Part shown: one piece after another, positions 30,001 to 45,000 of the stretch | How positions within the stretch are numbered: the first letter of the stretch is position 1 | How the letters are laid out: every line of letters begins with the position of its first letter | Assembly (NCBI GenBank): GCA_029718625.1 | Contig: CM056395.1 | Span: 19,184,309 to 19,248,308 of the forward strand | DNA from: Synaphobranchus kaupii | Lineage: Eukaryota > Chordata > Actinopteri > Anguilliformes > Synaphobranchidae | Length of the DNA: 64,000 bases | Direction of reading: 5' to 3' | Notes under the pieces: generated by a model | What the model was told of the DNA's origin: nothing | Seen by the model: only the letters and a program-made list of their open reading frames with translations | The model's database searches: none | Translations under genes and position numbers: made by a program

Positions 30001-33000
30001 CACTACAACAGCAGCCTCCACTACAACTGCAGCACCCACTACAACTGCAGCAACAACAACTGCAGCCCCAACTACAACTTCAGCCCCCACTACAACTGCA
30101 GCACCCAGTACAACTGCAGTCCCCACTACAACTTCAGCCCCAACTACAACTGCAGCCCACACTACAACTGCAGCCTCCACTACAACTGCAGCTCCCACTA
30201 CAACAGCAGCCTCCACTACAACAGCAGCACCCACTACAACTGCAGCAACAACAACTGCAGCCCCAACTACAACTTCAGCCCCCACTACAACTTCAGCACC
30301 CACTACAACAGCAGTTCCCACTACAACTGCAGCCCCCACTACAACAGCAGCCTCCACTGCAACTGCAGCACCCACTACACCTGCAGCACCAACAACAACT
30401 GCAGCCCCCACTACAACTTCAGTACCCACTACAACAGCAGTTCCCACTACAACTGCAGACCCCACTACAACAGCAGCCCCCACTACAACAGCAGCCTCCA
30501 CTGCAACTGCAGCCCCCACTACAACTGCAGCACCAACAACAACTGCAGCCCTCACTACAACTTCAGCTCCCACTACAACTTCAGCACCCACTACAACAGC
30601 AGCTCCCACTTCAAGAGCAGCCTCCACTACAACAGCAGCCCACACTACAACAGGAACTCCCACTACAACAGCATCTCCCACTACAACTACAACAACTGCA
30701 GCCCCAACTACAACTTCAGCCCCCACTACCACTTCAGCACCCACTACAACAGCAGTTCCCACTACAACTGCAGCCCCCACTACAACAGCAGCCTCCACTG
30801 CAACTGCAGCACCCACTACACCTGCAGCACCAACAACAAATGCAGCCCCCACTACAACTTCAGCACCCAGTACAACAGCAGTTCCCACTACAACTGTAGC
30901 CCCCACTACAACAGCAGCCCTCACTACAACAGCAGCCTCCACTGCAACTGCAGCCCCCACTACAACTGCAGCACCAACAACTGCAGCCCCCACTACAACT
31001 TCAGCACCCAGTACAACAGCAGTTCCCACTGCAACTGCAGCCCCCACTACAACAGCAGCCCTCACTACAACAGCAGCCTCCACTACAACTGCAGCACCCA
31101 CTACAACTGCAGCAACAACAACTGCAGCCCCAACTACAACTTCAGCCCCCACTACAACTGCAGCACCCACTACAACTTCAGCTCCCGTGAAAACTGCAGC
31201 ACCCAGTACAACTGCAGTCCCCACTACAACTTCAGCCCCAACTACAACTACAGCCCCCACTACAACTGCAGCCCCCACTACAACTGCAGCTCCCACTACA
31301 ACAGCAGCCTCCACTACAACTGCAGCAACAACTGCAGCCCCAACTACAACTTCAGCCCCCACTACAACTGCAGCCCACACTACAACAGCAGCCCCCACTA
31401 TAACTGCTGCCCTCACTACAACTTCAGCACCCACTACAACAGCAGCTCCCACTTCAAGAGCAGCCTCCACTACAACAGCAGCCCACACTACAACAGCAAC
31501 CCCCACTACAACAGCATCTCCCACTCCAACTGCAGCAACAACCACAACTCCAGCTCCGACAACAACACCAGTTCTCACTACAACTGCAGCCCCAACTACG
31601 TCTGCAGCACCCACTACAACTGCAGCCCCGACAACAACCCCAGTTCCCACTACCACTGCAGCACCCAGTACAACTGCAGTCCCCACTACAACTTCAGCCC
31701 CAACTACAACTGCAGCCCCCACTACAACTGCAGCTCCCACTACAACAGCAGCCTACACTACAACTGCAGCACCCACTACAACTGCAGCAACAACAACTGC
31801 AGCCCCAACTACAACTGCAGCCCCCACTACAACTTCAGCACCCACTACAACAGCAGTTCCCACTACAACTGCAACCCCCACTACAACAGCAGCCTCCACT
31901 GCAACTGCAGCACCCACTACAACTGCAGCCCCGACAACAACCTCAGTTCCCACTACCACTGCAGCACCCAGTACAACTGCAGTCCCCACTACAACTTCAG
32001 CCCCAACAACAACTGCAGCCCCCACTACAACTGCAGCCCCCACTACAACTGCAGCTCCCACTACAACAGCAGCCTCCACTACAACTGCAGCACCCACTAC
32101 AACTGCAGCAACAACAACTGCAGCCCCAACTACAACTTCAGCCCCCACTACAACTGCAGCACCCAGTACAACTGCAGTCCCCACTACAACTTCAGCCCCA
32201 ACTACAACTGCAGCCCACACTACAACTGCAGCCTCCACTACAACTGCAGCTCCCACTACAACAGCAGCCTCCACTACAACAGCAGCACCCACTACAACTG
32301 CAGCAACAACAACTGCAGCCCCAACTACAACTTCAGCCCCCACTACAACTTCAGCACCCACTACAACAGCAGTTCCCACTACAACTGCAGCCCCCACTAC
32401 AACAGCAGCCTCCACTGCAACTGCAGCACCCACTACACCTGCAGCACCAACAACAACTGCAGCCCCCACTACAACTTCAGTACCCACTACAACAGCAGTT
32501 CCCACTACAACTGCAGACCCCACTACAACAGCAGCCCCCACTACAACAGCAGCCTCCACTGCAACTGCAGCCCCCACTACAACTGCAGCACCAACAACAA
32601 CTGCAGCCCTCACTACAACTTCAGCTCCCACTACAACTTCAGCACCCACTACAACAGCAGCTCCCACTTCAAGAGCAGCCTCCACTACAACAGCAGCCCA
32701 CACTACAACAGGAACTCCCACTACAACAGCATCTCCCACTACAACTACAACAACTGCAGCCCCAACTACAACTTCAGCCCCCACTACCACTTCAGCACCC
32801 ACTACAACAGCAGTTCCCACTACAACTGCAGCCCCCACTACAACAGCAGCCTCCACTGCAACTGCAGCACCCACTACACCTGCAGCACCAACAACAAATG
32901 CAGCCCCCACTACAACTTCAGCACCCAGTACAACAGCAGTTCCCACTACAACTGTAGCCCCCACTACAACAGCAGCCCTCACTACAACAGCAGCCTCCAC

Positions 33001-36000
33001 TGCAACTGCAGCCCCCACTACAACTGCAGCACCAACAACTGCAGCCCCCACTACAACTTCAGCACCCAGTACAACAGCAGTTCCCACTGCAACTGCAGCC
33101 CCCACTACAACAGCTGCCCTCACTACAACAGCAGCCTCCACTACAACTGCAGCACCCACTACAACTGCAGCAACAACAACTGCAGCCCCAACTACAACTT
33201 CAGCCCCCACTACAACTGCAGCACCCACTACAACTTCAGCTCCCGTGAAAACTGCAGCACCCAGTACAACTGCAGTCCCAACTACAACTTCAGCCCCCAC
33301 TACAACTGCAGCCCACACTACAACAGCAGCCCCCACTATAACTGCTGCCCTCACTACAACTTCAGCACCCACTACAACAGCAGCTCCCACTTCAAGAGCA
33401 GCCTCCACTACAACAGCAGCCCACACTACAACAGCAACCCCCACTACAACAGCATCTCCCACTCCAACTGCAGCAACAACCACAACTCCAGCTCCGACAA
33501 CAACACCAGTTCTCACTACAACTGCAGCCCCAACTACGTCTGCAGCACCCACTACAACTGCAGCCCCGACAACAACCCCAGTTCCCACTACCACTGCAGC
33601 ACCCAGTACAACTGCAGTCCCCACTACAACTTCAGCCCCAACTACAACTGCAGCCCCCACTACAACTGCAGCTCCCACTACAACAGCAGCCTACACTACA
33701 ACTGCAGCACCCACTACAACTGCAGCAACAACAACTGCAGCCCCAACTACAACTGCAGCCCCCACTACAACTTCAGCACCCACTACAACAGCAGTTCCCA
33801 CTACAACTGCAGCCCCCACTACAACAGCAGCCTCCACTGCAACTGCAGCACCCACTACAACTGCAGCCCCGACAACAACCTCAGTTCCCACTACCACTGC
33901 AGCACCCAGTACAACTGCAGTCCCCACTACAACTTCAGCCCCAACTACAACTGCAGCCCCCACTACAACTGCAGCCCACACTACAACTGCAGCTCCCACT
34001 ACAACAGCAGCCTCCACTACAACTGCAGCACCCACTACAACTGCAGCAACAACAACTGCAGCCCCAACTACAACTTCAGCCCCCACTACAACTGCAGCCC
34101 ACACTACAACAGCAGCCCCCACTATAACTGCAGCCCTCACTACAACTTCAGCCCCCACTACAACTTCAGCACCCACTACAACAGCAGCTCCCACTTCAAG
34201 AGCAGCCTCCACTACAACAGCAGCCCACACTACAACTGCAACCCCCACTACAACAGCATCTCCCACTAAAACTGCAGCACCAACCACAACTCCAGCTCCG
34301 ACAACAACACCAGTTCCCACTATAACTGCAGCCCCAACTACGTCTGCAGCACCCACTACAACTGCAGCCCCGACAACAACCCCAGTTCCCACTACCACTG
34401 CAGCACCCAGTACAACTGCAGTCCCCACTACAACTTCAGCCCCAACTACAACTGCAGCCCCCACTACAACTGCAGCCCCCACTACAACTGCAGCTCCCAC
34501 TACAACAGCAGCCCCCAATACAATTGCAGCACCAACAACAACTGCAGCCCTAACTACAACTTCAGCTCCCACTACAACTTCAGCACCCACTACAACTGCA
34601 GCCCCCACTACAACAGCAGCCCTCACTAGAACAGCAGCCTCCACTGCAACTGCAGCCCCCACTACAACTGCAGCACCAACAACAACTGCAGCCCTCACTA
34701 CAACTTCAGCTCCCACTACAACTTCAGCACCCACTACAACAGCAGCTCCCACTTCAAGAGCAGCCTCCACTACAACAGCAGCCCACACTACAACAGCAAC
34801 CCCCACTACAACAGCATCTCCCACTACAACTGCAGCACAAACCACAACTCCAGCTCCGACAATAACACCAGTTCTCACTACAACTGCAGCCCCAACTACG
34901 TCTGCAGCACCCACTACAACTGCAGCCCCGACAACAACCCCAGTTCCCACTACCACTGCAGCACCCAGTACAACTGCAGTCCCCACTACAACTTCAGCCC
35001 CAACAACAACTGCAGCCCCCACTACAACTGCAGCCCCCACTACAACTGCAGCTCCCACTACAACATCAGCCTCCACTACAACTGCAGCACCCACTACAAC
35101 TGCAGCAACAACAACTGCAGCCCCAACTACAACTTCAGCCCCCACTACAACTGCAGCACCCAGTACAACTGCAGTCCCCACTACAACTTCAGCCCCAACT
35201 ACAACTTCAGCTCCCACTACAACTTCAGCACCCACTACAACAGCAGCTCCCACTTCAAGAGCAGCCTCCACTACAACAGCAGCCCACACTACAACAGCAA
35301 CCCCCACTACAACAGCATCTCCCACTACAACTGCAGCACAAACCACAACTCCAGCTCCGACAACAACACCAGTTCTCACTACAACTGCAGCCCCAACTAC
35401 GTCTGCAGCACCCACTACAACTGCAGCCCCGACAACAACCCCAGTTCCCACTACCACTGCAGCACCCAGTACAACTGCAGTCCCCACTACAACTTCAGCC
35501 CCAACAACAACTGCAGCCCCCACTACAACTGCAGCTCCCACTACAACAGCAGCCTCCACTACAACTGCAGCACCCACTACAACTGCAGCAACAACAACTG
35601 CAGCCCCAACTACAACTTCAGCCCCCACTACAACTGCAGCACCCAGTACAACTGCAGTCCCCACTACAACTTCAGCCCCAACTACAACTGCAGCCCCCAC
35701 TACAACTGCAGCCTCCACTACAACTGCAGCTCCCACTACAACAGCAGCCTCCACTACAACTGTAGCACCCACTACAACTGCAGCAACAACAACTGCAGCC
35801 CCAACTACAACTTCAGCCCCCACTACAACTTCAGCACCCACTACAACAGCAGTTCCCACTACAACTGCAGCCCCCACTACAACAGCAGCCTCCACTGCAA
35901 CTGCAGCACCCACTACACCTGCAGCACCAACAACAACTGCAGCCCCCACTACAACTTCAGTACCCACTACAACAGCAGTTCCCACTACAACTGCAGCCCC

Positions 36001-39000
36001 CACTACAACTGCAGCTCCCACTACAACAGCAGCCTCCACTACAACTGCAGCACCCACTACAACTGCAGCAACAACAACTGCAGCCCCAACTACAACTTCA
36101 ACCCCCACTACAACTGCAGCCCACACTACAACAGCAGCCCCCACTATAACTGCAGCCCTCACTACAACTTCAGCCCCCACTACAACTTCAGCACCCACTA
36201 CAACAGCAGCTCCCACTTCAAGAGCAGCCTCCACTACAACAGCAGCCCACACTACAACAGCAACCCCCACTACATCAGCATCTCCCACTACAACTGCAGC
36301 ACCAACCACAACTCCAGCTCCGACAACAACACCAGTTCTCACTACAACTGCAGCCCCAACTACGTCTGCAGCACCCACTACAACTGCAGCCCCGACAACA
36401 ACCGCAGTTCCCACTGCCACTGCAGCACCCAGTACAACTGCAGTCCCCACTACAACTTCAGCCCCAACTACAACTGCAGCCCCCACTACAACTGCAGCCC
36501 CCACTACAACTGCAGCTCCCACTACAACAGCAGCCTCCACTACAACTGCAGCACCCACTACAACTGCAGCAACAACAACTGCAGCCCCAACTACAACTTC
36601 AGCCCCCACTACAACTGCAGCACCCACTACAACTTCAGCCCCTGTGACAACTGCAGCACGCAGTACAAGTGCAGCCTCCACTACAACTGCAGCCCACGCT
36701 ACAACAGCAGCCCCCACTATAACTGCAGCCCTCACTACAACTTCAGCCCCCACTACAACTTCAGGACCCACTACAACAGCAGCTCCCACTTCAAGAGCAG
36801 CCTCCACTACAACAGCAGCCCACACTACAACAGCAAACCCCACTACAACAGCATCTCCCACTACAACTGCAGCACCAACCACAACTCCAAATCCGACAAC
36901 AACACCAGTTCTCACTACAAATGCAGCCCCAACTACGTCTGCAGCACCCACTACAACTGCAGCCCCGACAACAACCCCAGTTTCCACTACCACTGCAGCA
37001 CCCAGTACAACTGAAGTCCCAACTACAACTGCAGCCCCCACCACAACTGCAGCACCCACTACAACTGCAGCAACAATAACTGCAGCCCCAACTACAACTG
37101 CAGCTCCCACTACAACTTCAGCACCCACTACAACAGCAGTTCCCACTACAACTGCAGCCCCCACTACAACAGCAGCCTCCACTGCAACTGCAGCACCCAC
37201 TACACCTGCAGCACCAACAACAACTGCAGCCCCCACTACAACTTCAGCACCCACTACAACAGCAGTTCCCACTACAACTGCAGCCCCCACTACAACAGCA
37301 GCCCCCACTACAACAGCAGCCTCCACTGCAACTGCAGCTCCCACTACAACTGCAGCACCAACAACAACTGCAGCCCTCACTACAACTTCAGGCCCCACTA
37401 CAACTTCAGCACCCACTACAACAGCAGCTCCCACTTCAAGAGCAGCCTCCACTACAACAGCAACCCCCACTACAACAGCATCTCCCACTACAACTGCAGC
37501 ACCAACCACAACTCCAGCTCCAACAACAACACCAGTTCTCACTACAACTGCAGCCCCAACTACGTCTGCAACACCCACTACAACTGCAGCCCCGACAACA
37601 ACCCCAGTTCCCACTACCACTGCAGGACCCAGTACAACTGCAGCCCCAACTACGTCTGCAGCACCCACTACAACTGCAGCCCCGACAACAACCCCAGTTC
37701 CCACTACCACTGCAGCACCCAGTACAACTGCAGTCCCCACTACAACTGCAGCCCCCACTACAACTGCAGCCTCCACTACAACTGCAGCTCCCACTACAAC
37801 AGCAGCCTCCACTACAACTGTAGCACCCACTACAACTGCAGCAACAACAACTGCAGCCCCAACTACAACTTCAGCCCCCACTACAACTTCAGCACCCACT
37901 ACAACAGCAGTTCCCACTACAACTGCAGCCCCCACTACAACAGCAGCCTCCACTGCAACTGCAGCACCCACTACACCTGCAGCACCAACAACAACTGCAG
38001 CCCCCACTACAACTTCAGTACCCACTACAACAGCAGTTCCCACTACAACTGCAGCCCCCACTACAACTGCAGCTCCCACTACAACAGCAGCCTCCACTAC
38101 AACTGCAGCACCCACTACAACTGCAGCAACAACAACTGCAGCCCCAACTACAACTTCAACCCCCACTACAACTGCAGCCCACACTACAACAGCAGCCCCC
38201 ACTATAACTGCAGCCCTCACTACAACTTCAGCCCCCACTACAACTTCAGCACCCACTACAACAGCAGCTCCCACTTCAAGAGCAGCCTCCACTACAACAG
38301 CAGCCCACACTACAACAGCAACCCCCACTACAACAGCATCTCCCACTACAACTGCAGCACCAACCACAACTCCAGCTCCGACAACAACACCAGTTCTCAC
38401 TACAACTGCAGCCCCAACTACGTCTGCAGCACCCACTACAACTGCAGCCCCGACAACAACCGCAGTTCCCACTACCACTGCAGCACCCAGTACAACTGCA
38501 GTCCCCACTACAACTTCAGCCCCAACTACAACTGCAGCCCCCACTACAACTGCAGCCCCCACTACAACTGCAGCTCCCACTACAACAGCAGCCTCCACTA
38601 CAACTGCAGCACCCACTACAACTGCAGCAACAACAACTGCAGCCCCAACTACAACTTCAGCCCCCACTACAACTGCAGCACCCACTACAACTTCAGCCCC
38701 TGTGACAACTGCAGCACGCAGTACAAGTGCAGCCTCCACTACAACTGCAGCCCACGCTACAACAGCAGCCCCCACTATAACTGCAGCCCTCACTACAACT
38801 TCAGCCCCCACTACAACTTCAGGACCCACTACAACAGCAGCTCCCACTTCAAGAGCAGCCTCCACTACAACAGCAGCCCACACTACAACAGCAAACCCCA
38901 CTACAACAGCATCTCCCACTACAACTGCAGCACCAACCACAACTCCAAATCCGACAACAACACCAGTTCTCACTACAAATGCAGCCCCAACTACGTCTGC

Positions 39001-42000
39001 AGCACCCACTACAACTGCAGCCCCGACAACAACCCCAGTTTCCACTACCACTGCAGCACCCAGTACAACTGAAGTCCCAACTACAACTGCAGCCCCCACC
39101 ACAACTGCAGCACCCACTACAACTGCAGCAACAATAACTGCAGCCCCAACTACAACTGCAGCTCCCACTACAACTTCAGCACCCACTACAACAGCAGTTC
39201 CCACTACAACTGCAGCCCCCACTACAACAGCAGCCTCCACTGCAACTGCAGCACCCACTACACCTGCAGCACCAACAACAACTGCAGCCCCCACTACAAC
39301 TTCAGCACCCACTACAACAGCAGTTCCCACTACAACTGCAGCCCCCACTACAACAGCAGCCCCCACTACAACAGCAGCCTCCACTGCAACTGCAGCTCCC
39401 ACTACAACTGCAGCACCAACAACAACTGCAGCCCTCACTACAACTTCAGGCCCCACTACAACTTCAGCACCCACTACAACAGCAGCTCCCACTTCAAGAG
39501 CAGCCTCCACTACAACAGCAACCCCCACTACAACAGCATCTCCCACTACAACTGCAGCACCAACCACAACTCCAGCTCCGACAACAACACCAGTTCTCAC
39601 TACAACTGCAGCCCCAACTACGTCTGCAACACCCACTACAACTGCAGCCCCGACAACAACCCCAGTTCCCACTACCACTGCAGGACCCAGTACAACTGCA
39701 GCCCCAACTACGTCTGCAGCACCCACTACAACTGCAGCCCCGACAACAACCCCAGTTCCCACTACCACTGCAGCACCCAGTACAACTGCAGTCCCCACTA
39801 CAACTTCAGCCCCAACTACAACTGCAGCCCCCACTACAACTGCAGCTCCCACTACAACAGCAGCCTACACTACAACTGCAGCACCCACTACAACTGCAGC
39901 AACAACAACTGCAGCCCCAACTACAACTGCAGCCCCCACTACAACTTCAGCACCCACTACAACAGCAGTTCCCACTACAACTGCAGCCCCCACTACAACA
40001 GCAGCCTCCACTGCAACTGCAGCACCCACTACAACTGCAGCCCCGACAACAACCTCAGTTCCCACTACCACTGCAGCACCCAGTACAACTGCAGTCCCCA
40101 CTACAACTTCAGCCCCAACTACAACTGCAGCCCCCACTACAACTGCAGCCCGCACTACAACTGCAGCTCCCACTACAACAGCAGCCTCCACTACAACTGC
40201 AGCACCCACTACAACTGCAGCAACAACAACTGCAGCCCCAACTACAACTTCAGCCCCCACTATAACTGCAGCCCTCACTACAACTTCAGCCCCCACTACA
40301 ACTTCAGCACTCACTACAACAGCAGCTCCCACTTCAAGAGCAGCCTCCACTACAACAGCAGCCCACACTACAACTGCAACCCCCACTACAACAGCATCTC
40401 CCACTACAACTGCAGCACCAACCACAACTCCAGCTCCGACAACAACACCAGTTCCCACTATAACTGCAGCCCCAACTACGTCTGCAGCACCCACTACAAC
40501 TGCAGCCCCGACAACAACCCCAGTTCCCACTACCACTGCAGCACCCAGTACAACTGCAGTCCCCACTACAACTTCAGCCCCAACTACAACTGCAGCCCCC
40601 ACTACAACTGCAGCCCCCACTACAACTGCAGCTCCCACTACAACAGCAGCCCCCAATACAATTGCAGCACCAACAACAACTGCAGCCCTAACTACAACTT
40701 CAGCTCCCACTACAACTTCAGCACCCACTACAACTGCAGCCCCCACTACAACAGCAGCCCTCACTACAACAGCAGCCTCCACTGCAACTGCAGCCCCCAC
40801 TACAACTGCAGCACCAACAACAACTGCAGCCCTCACTACAACTTCAGCTCCCACTACAACTTCAGCACCCACTACAACAGCAGCTCCCACTTCAAGAGCA
40901 GCCTCCACTACAACAGCAGCCCACACTACAACAGCAACCCCCACTACAACAGCATCTCCCACTACAACTGCAGCACAAACCACAACTCCAGCTCCGACAA
41001 TAACACCAGTTCTCACTACAACTGCAGCCCCAACTACGTCTGCAGCACCCACTACAACTGCAGCCCCGACAACAACCCCAGTTCCCACTACCACTGCAGC
41101 ACCCAGTACAACTGCAGTCCCCACTACAACTTCAGCCCCAACAACAACTGCAGCCCCCACTACAACTGCAGCCCCCACTACAACTGCAGCTCCCACTACA
41201 ACATCAGCCTCCACTACAACTGCAGCACCCACTACAACTGCAGCAACAACAACTGCAGCCCCAACTACAACTTCAGCCCCCACTACAACTGCAGCACCCA
41301 GTACAACAGCAGTTCCCAGTACAACTGCAGCCCCCACTACAACAGCAGCCTCCACTGCAACTGCAGCACCCACTACAACTGCAGCAACAACAACTGCAGC
41401 CCCAACTACAACTTCAGCCCCCACTACAACTGCAGCCCCCACTACAACTGCAGCCCCCACTACAACTGCAGCTCCCACTACAACAGCAGCCTCCACTACA
41501 ACTGCAGCACCCACTACAACTGCAGCAACAACAACTGCAACTGCAGCTCCCACTACAACTGCAGCACCAACAACAACTGCAGCCCTCACTACAACTTCAG
41601 GCCCCACTACAACTTCAGCACCCACTACAACAGCAGCTCCCACTTCAAGAGCAGCCTCCACTACAACAGCAACCCCCACTACAACAGCATCTCCCACTAC
41701 AACTGCAGCACCAACCACAACTCCAGCTCCGACAACAACACCAGTTCTCACTACAACTGCAGCCCCAACTACGTCTGCAACACCCACTACAACTGCAGCC
41801 CCGACAACAACCCCAGTTCCCACTACCACTGCAGGACCCAGTACAACTGCAGTCCCCACTACAACTTCAGCCCCAACTACAACTGCAGCCCCCACTACAA
41901 CTGCAGCCCCCACTACAACTGCAGCTCCCACTACAACAGCAGCCCCCAATACAATTGCAGCACCAACAACAACTGCAGCCCTAACTACAACTTCAGCTCC

Positions 42001-45000
42001 CACTACAACTTCAGCACCCACTACAACTGCAGCCCCCACTACAACAGCAGCCCTCACTACAACAGCAGCCTCCACTGCAACTGCAGCCCCCACTACAACT
42101 GCAGCACCAACAACAACTGCAGCCCTCACTACAACTTCAGCTCCCACTACAACTTCAGCACCCACTACAACAGCAGCTCCCACTTCAAGAGCAGCCTCCA
42201 CTACAACAGCAGCCCACACTACAACAGCAACCCCCACTACAACAGCATCTCCCACTACAACTGCAGCACAAACCACAACTCCAGCTCCGACAATAACACC
42301 AGTTCTCACTACAACTGCAGCCCCAACTACGTCTGCAGCACCCACTACAACTGCAGCCCCGACAACAACCCCAGTTCCCACTACCACTGCAGCACCCAGT
42401 ACAACTGCAGTCCCCACTACAACTTCAGCCCCAACAACAACTGCAGCCCCCACTACAACTGCAGCCCCCACTACAACTGCAGCTCCCACTACAACATCAG
42501 CCTCCACTACAACTGCAGCACCCACTACAACTGCAGCAACAACAACTGCAGCCCCAACTACAACTTCAGCCCCCACTACAACTGCAGCACCCAGTACAAC
42601 TGCAGTCCCCACTACAACTTCAGCTCCCACTACAACTTCAGCACCCACTACAACAGCAGCTCCCACTTCAAGAGCAGCCTCCACTACAACAGCAGCCCAC
42701 ACTACAACAGCAACCCCCACTACAACAGCATCTCCCACTACAACTGCAGCACAAACCACAACTCCAGCTCCGACAACAACACCAGTTCTCACTACAACTG
42801 CAGCCCCAACTACGTCTGCAGCACCCACTACAACTGCAGCCCCGACAACAACCCCAGTTCCCACTACCACTGCAGCACCCAGTACAACTGCAGTCCCCAC
42901 TACAACTTCAGCCCCAACAACAACTGCAGCCCCCACTACAACTGCAGCCCCCACTACAACTGCAGCTCCCACTACAACAGCAGCCTCCACTACAACTGCA
43001 GCACCCACTACAACTGCAGCAACAACAACTGCAGCCCCAACTACAACTTCAGCCCCCACTACAACTGCAGCACCCAGTACAACTGCAGTCCCCACTACAA
43101 CTTCAGCCCCAACTACAACTGCAGCCCCCACTACAACTGCAGCCTCCACTACAACTGCAGCTCCCACTACAACAGCAGCCTCCACTACAACTGTAGCACC
43201 CACTACAACTGCAGCAACAACAACTGCAGCCCCAACTACAACTTCAGCCCCCACTACAACTTCAGCACCCACTACAACAGCAGTTCCCACTACAACTGCA
43301 GCCCCCACTACAACAGCAGCCTCCACTGCAACTGCAGCACCCACTACACCTGCAGCACCAACAACAACTGCAGCCCCCACTACAACTTCAGTACCCACTA
43401 CAACAGCAGTTCCCACTACAACTGCAGCCCCCACTACAACTGCAGCTCCCACTACAACAGCAGCCTCCACTACAACTGCAGCACCCACTACAACTGCAGC
43501 AACAACAACTGCAGCCCCAACTACAACTTCAACCCCCACTACAACTGCAGCCCACACTACAACAGCAGCCCCCACTATAACTGCAGCCCTCACTACAACT
43601 TCAGCCCCCACTACAACTTCAGCACCCACTACAACAGCAGCTCCCACTTCAAGAGCAGCCTCCACTACAACAGCAGCCCACACTACAACAGCAACCCCCA
43701 CTACAACAGCATCTCCCACTACAACTGCAGCACCAACCACAACTCCAGCTCCGACAACAACACCAGTTCTCACTACAACTGCAGCCCCAACTACGTCTGC
43801 AGCACCCACTACAACTGCAGCCCCGACAACAACCCCAGTTCCCACTACCACTGCAGCACCCAGTACAACTGCAGTCCCCACTACAACTTCAGCCCCAACT
43901 ACAACTGCAGCCCCCACTACAACTGCAGCCCCCACTACAACTGCAGCTCCCACTACAACAGCAGCCTCCACTACAACTGCATCACCCACTACAACTGCAG
44001 CAACAACAACTGCAGCCCCAACTACAACTTCAGCCCCCACTACAACTGCAGCACCCACTACAACTTCAGCCCCTGTGACAACTGCAGCACCCAGTACAAG
44101 TGCAGCCTCCACTACAACTGCAGCCCACGCTACAACAGCAGCCCCCACTATAACTGCAGCCCTCACTACAACTTCAGCCCCCACTACAACTTCCGGACCC
44201 ACTACAACAGCAGCTGCCACTTCAAGAGCAGCCTCCACTACAACAGCAGCCCACACTACAACAGCAAAGCCCACTACAACAGCATCTCCCACTACAACTG
44301 CAGCACCAACCACAACTCCAGATCCGACAACAACACCAGTTCTCACTACAAATGCAGCCCCAACTACGTCTGCAGCACCCACTACAACTGCAGCCCCGAC
44401 AACAACCCCAGTTTCCACTACCACTGCAGCACCCAGTACAACTGAAGTCCCAACTACAACTGCAGCCCCCACCACAACTGCAGCACCCACTACAACTGCA
44501 GCAACAATAACTGCAGCCCCAACTACAACTGCAGCTCCCACTACAACTTCAGCACCCACTACAACAGCAGTTCCCACTACAACTGCAGCCCCCACTACAA
44601 CAGCAGCCTCCACTGCAACTGCAGCACCCACTACACCTGCAGCACCAACAACAACTGCAGCCCCCACTACAACTTCAGCACCCACTACAACAGCAGTTCC
44701 CACTACAACTGCAGCCCCCACTACAACAGCAGCCCCCACTACAACAGCAGCCTCCACTGCAACTGCAGCTCCCACTACAACTGCAGCACCAACAACAACT
44801 GCAGCCCTCACTACAACTTCAGGCCCCACTACAACTTCAGCACCCACTACAACAGCAGCTCCCACTTCAAGAGCAGCCTCCACTACAACAGCAACCCCCA
44901 CTACAACAGCATCTCCCACTACAACTGCAGCACCAACCACAACTCCAGCTCCGACAACAACACCAGTTCTCACTACAACTGCAGCCCCAACTACGTCTGC

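Noticed and set aside
29589..30899. Plus-strand LQLQPP/LQQQPP open frames that resemble plant prolamins (also at 13944-14189, 14211-15302, 51162-51389, 61572-62774 and 63384-63959)
   Set aside because: These are +1 shadows of the main frame. They end at TGA wherever the main frame has ccc gtg aca or similar, start at incidental ATGs made from aat gca or act atg, and do not extend across the array.
4513..31740. Antisense open frame of about 9,000 residues (GAAVVV repeats), with similar antisense frames to the end of the window
   Set aside because: It is the reverse complement of the TTTAAP array in a frame that rarely meets stops. It is cut nine times by TAG wherever the + strand has a Tyr codon, its start codons are incidental, and a Val/Ala/Gly hydrophobic repeat has no plausible family here.
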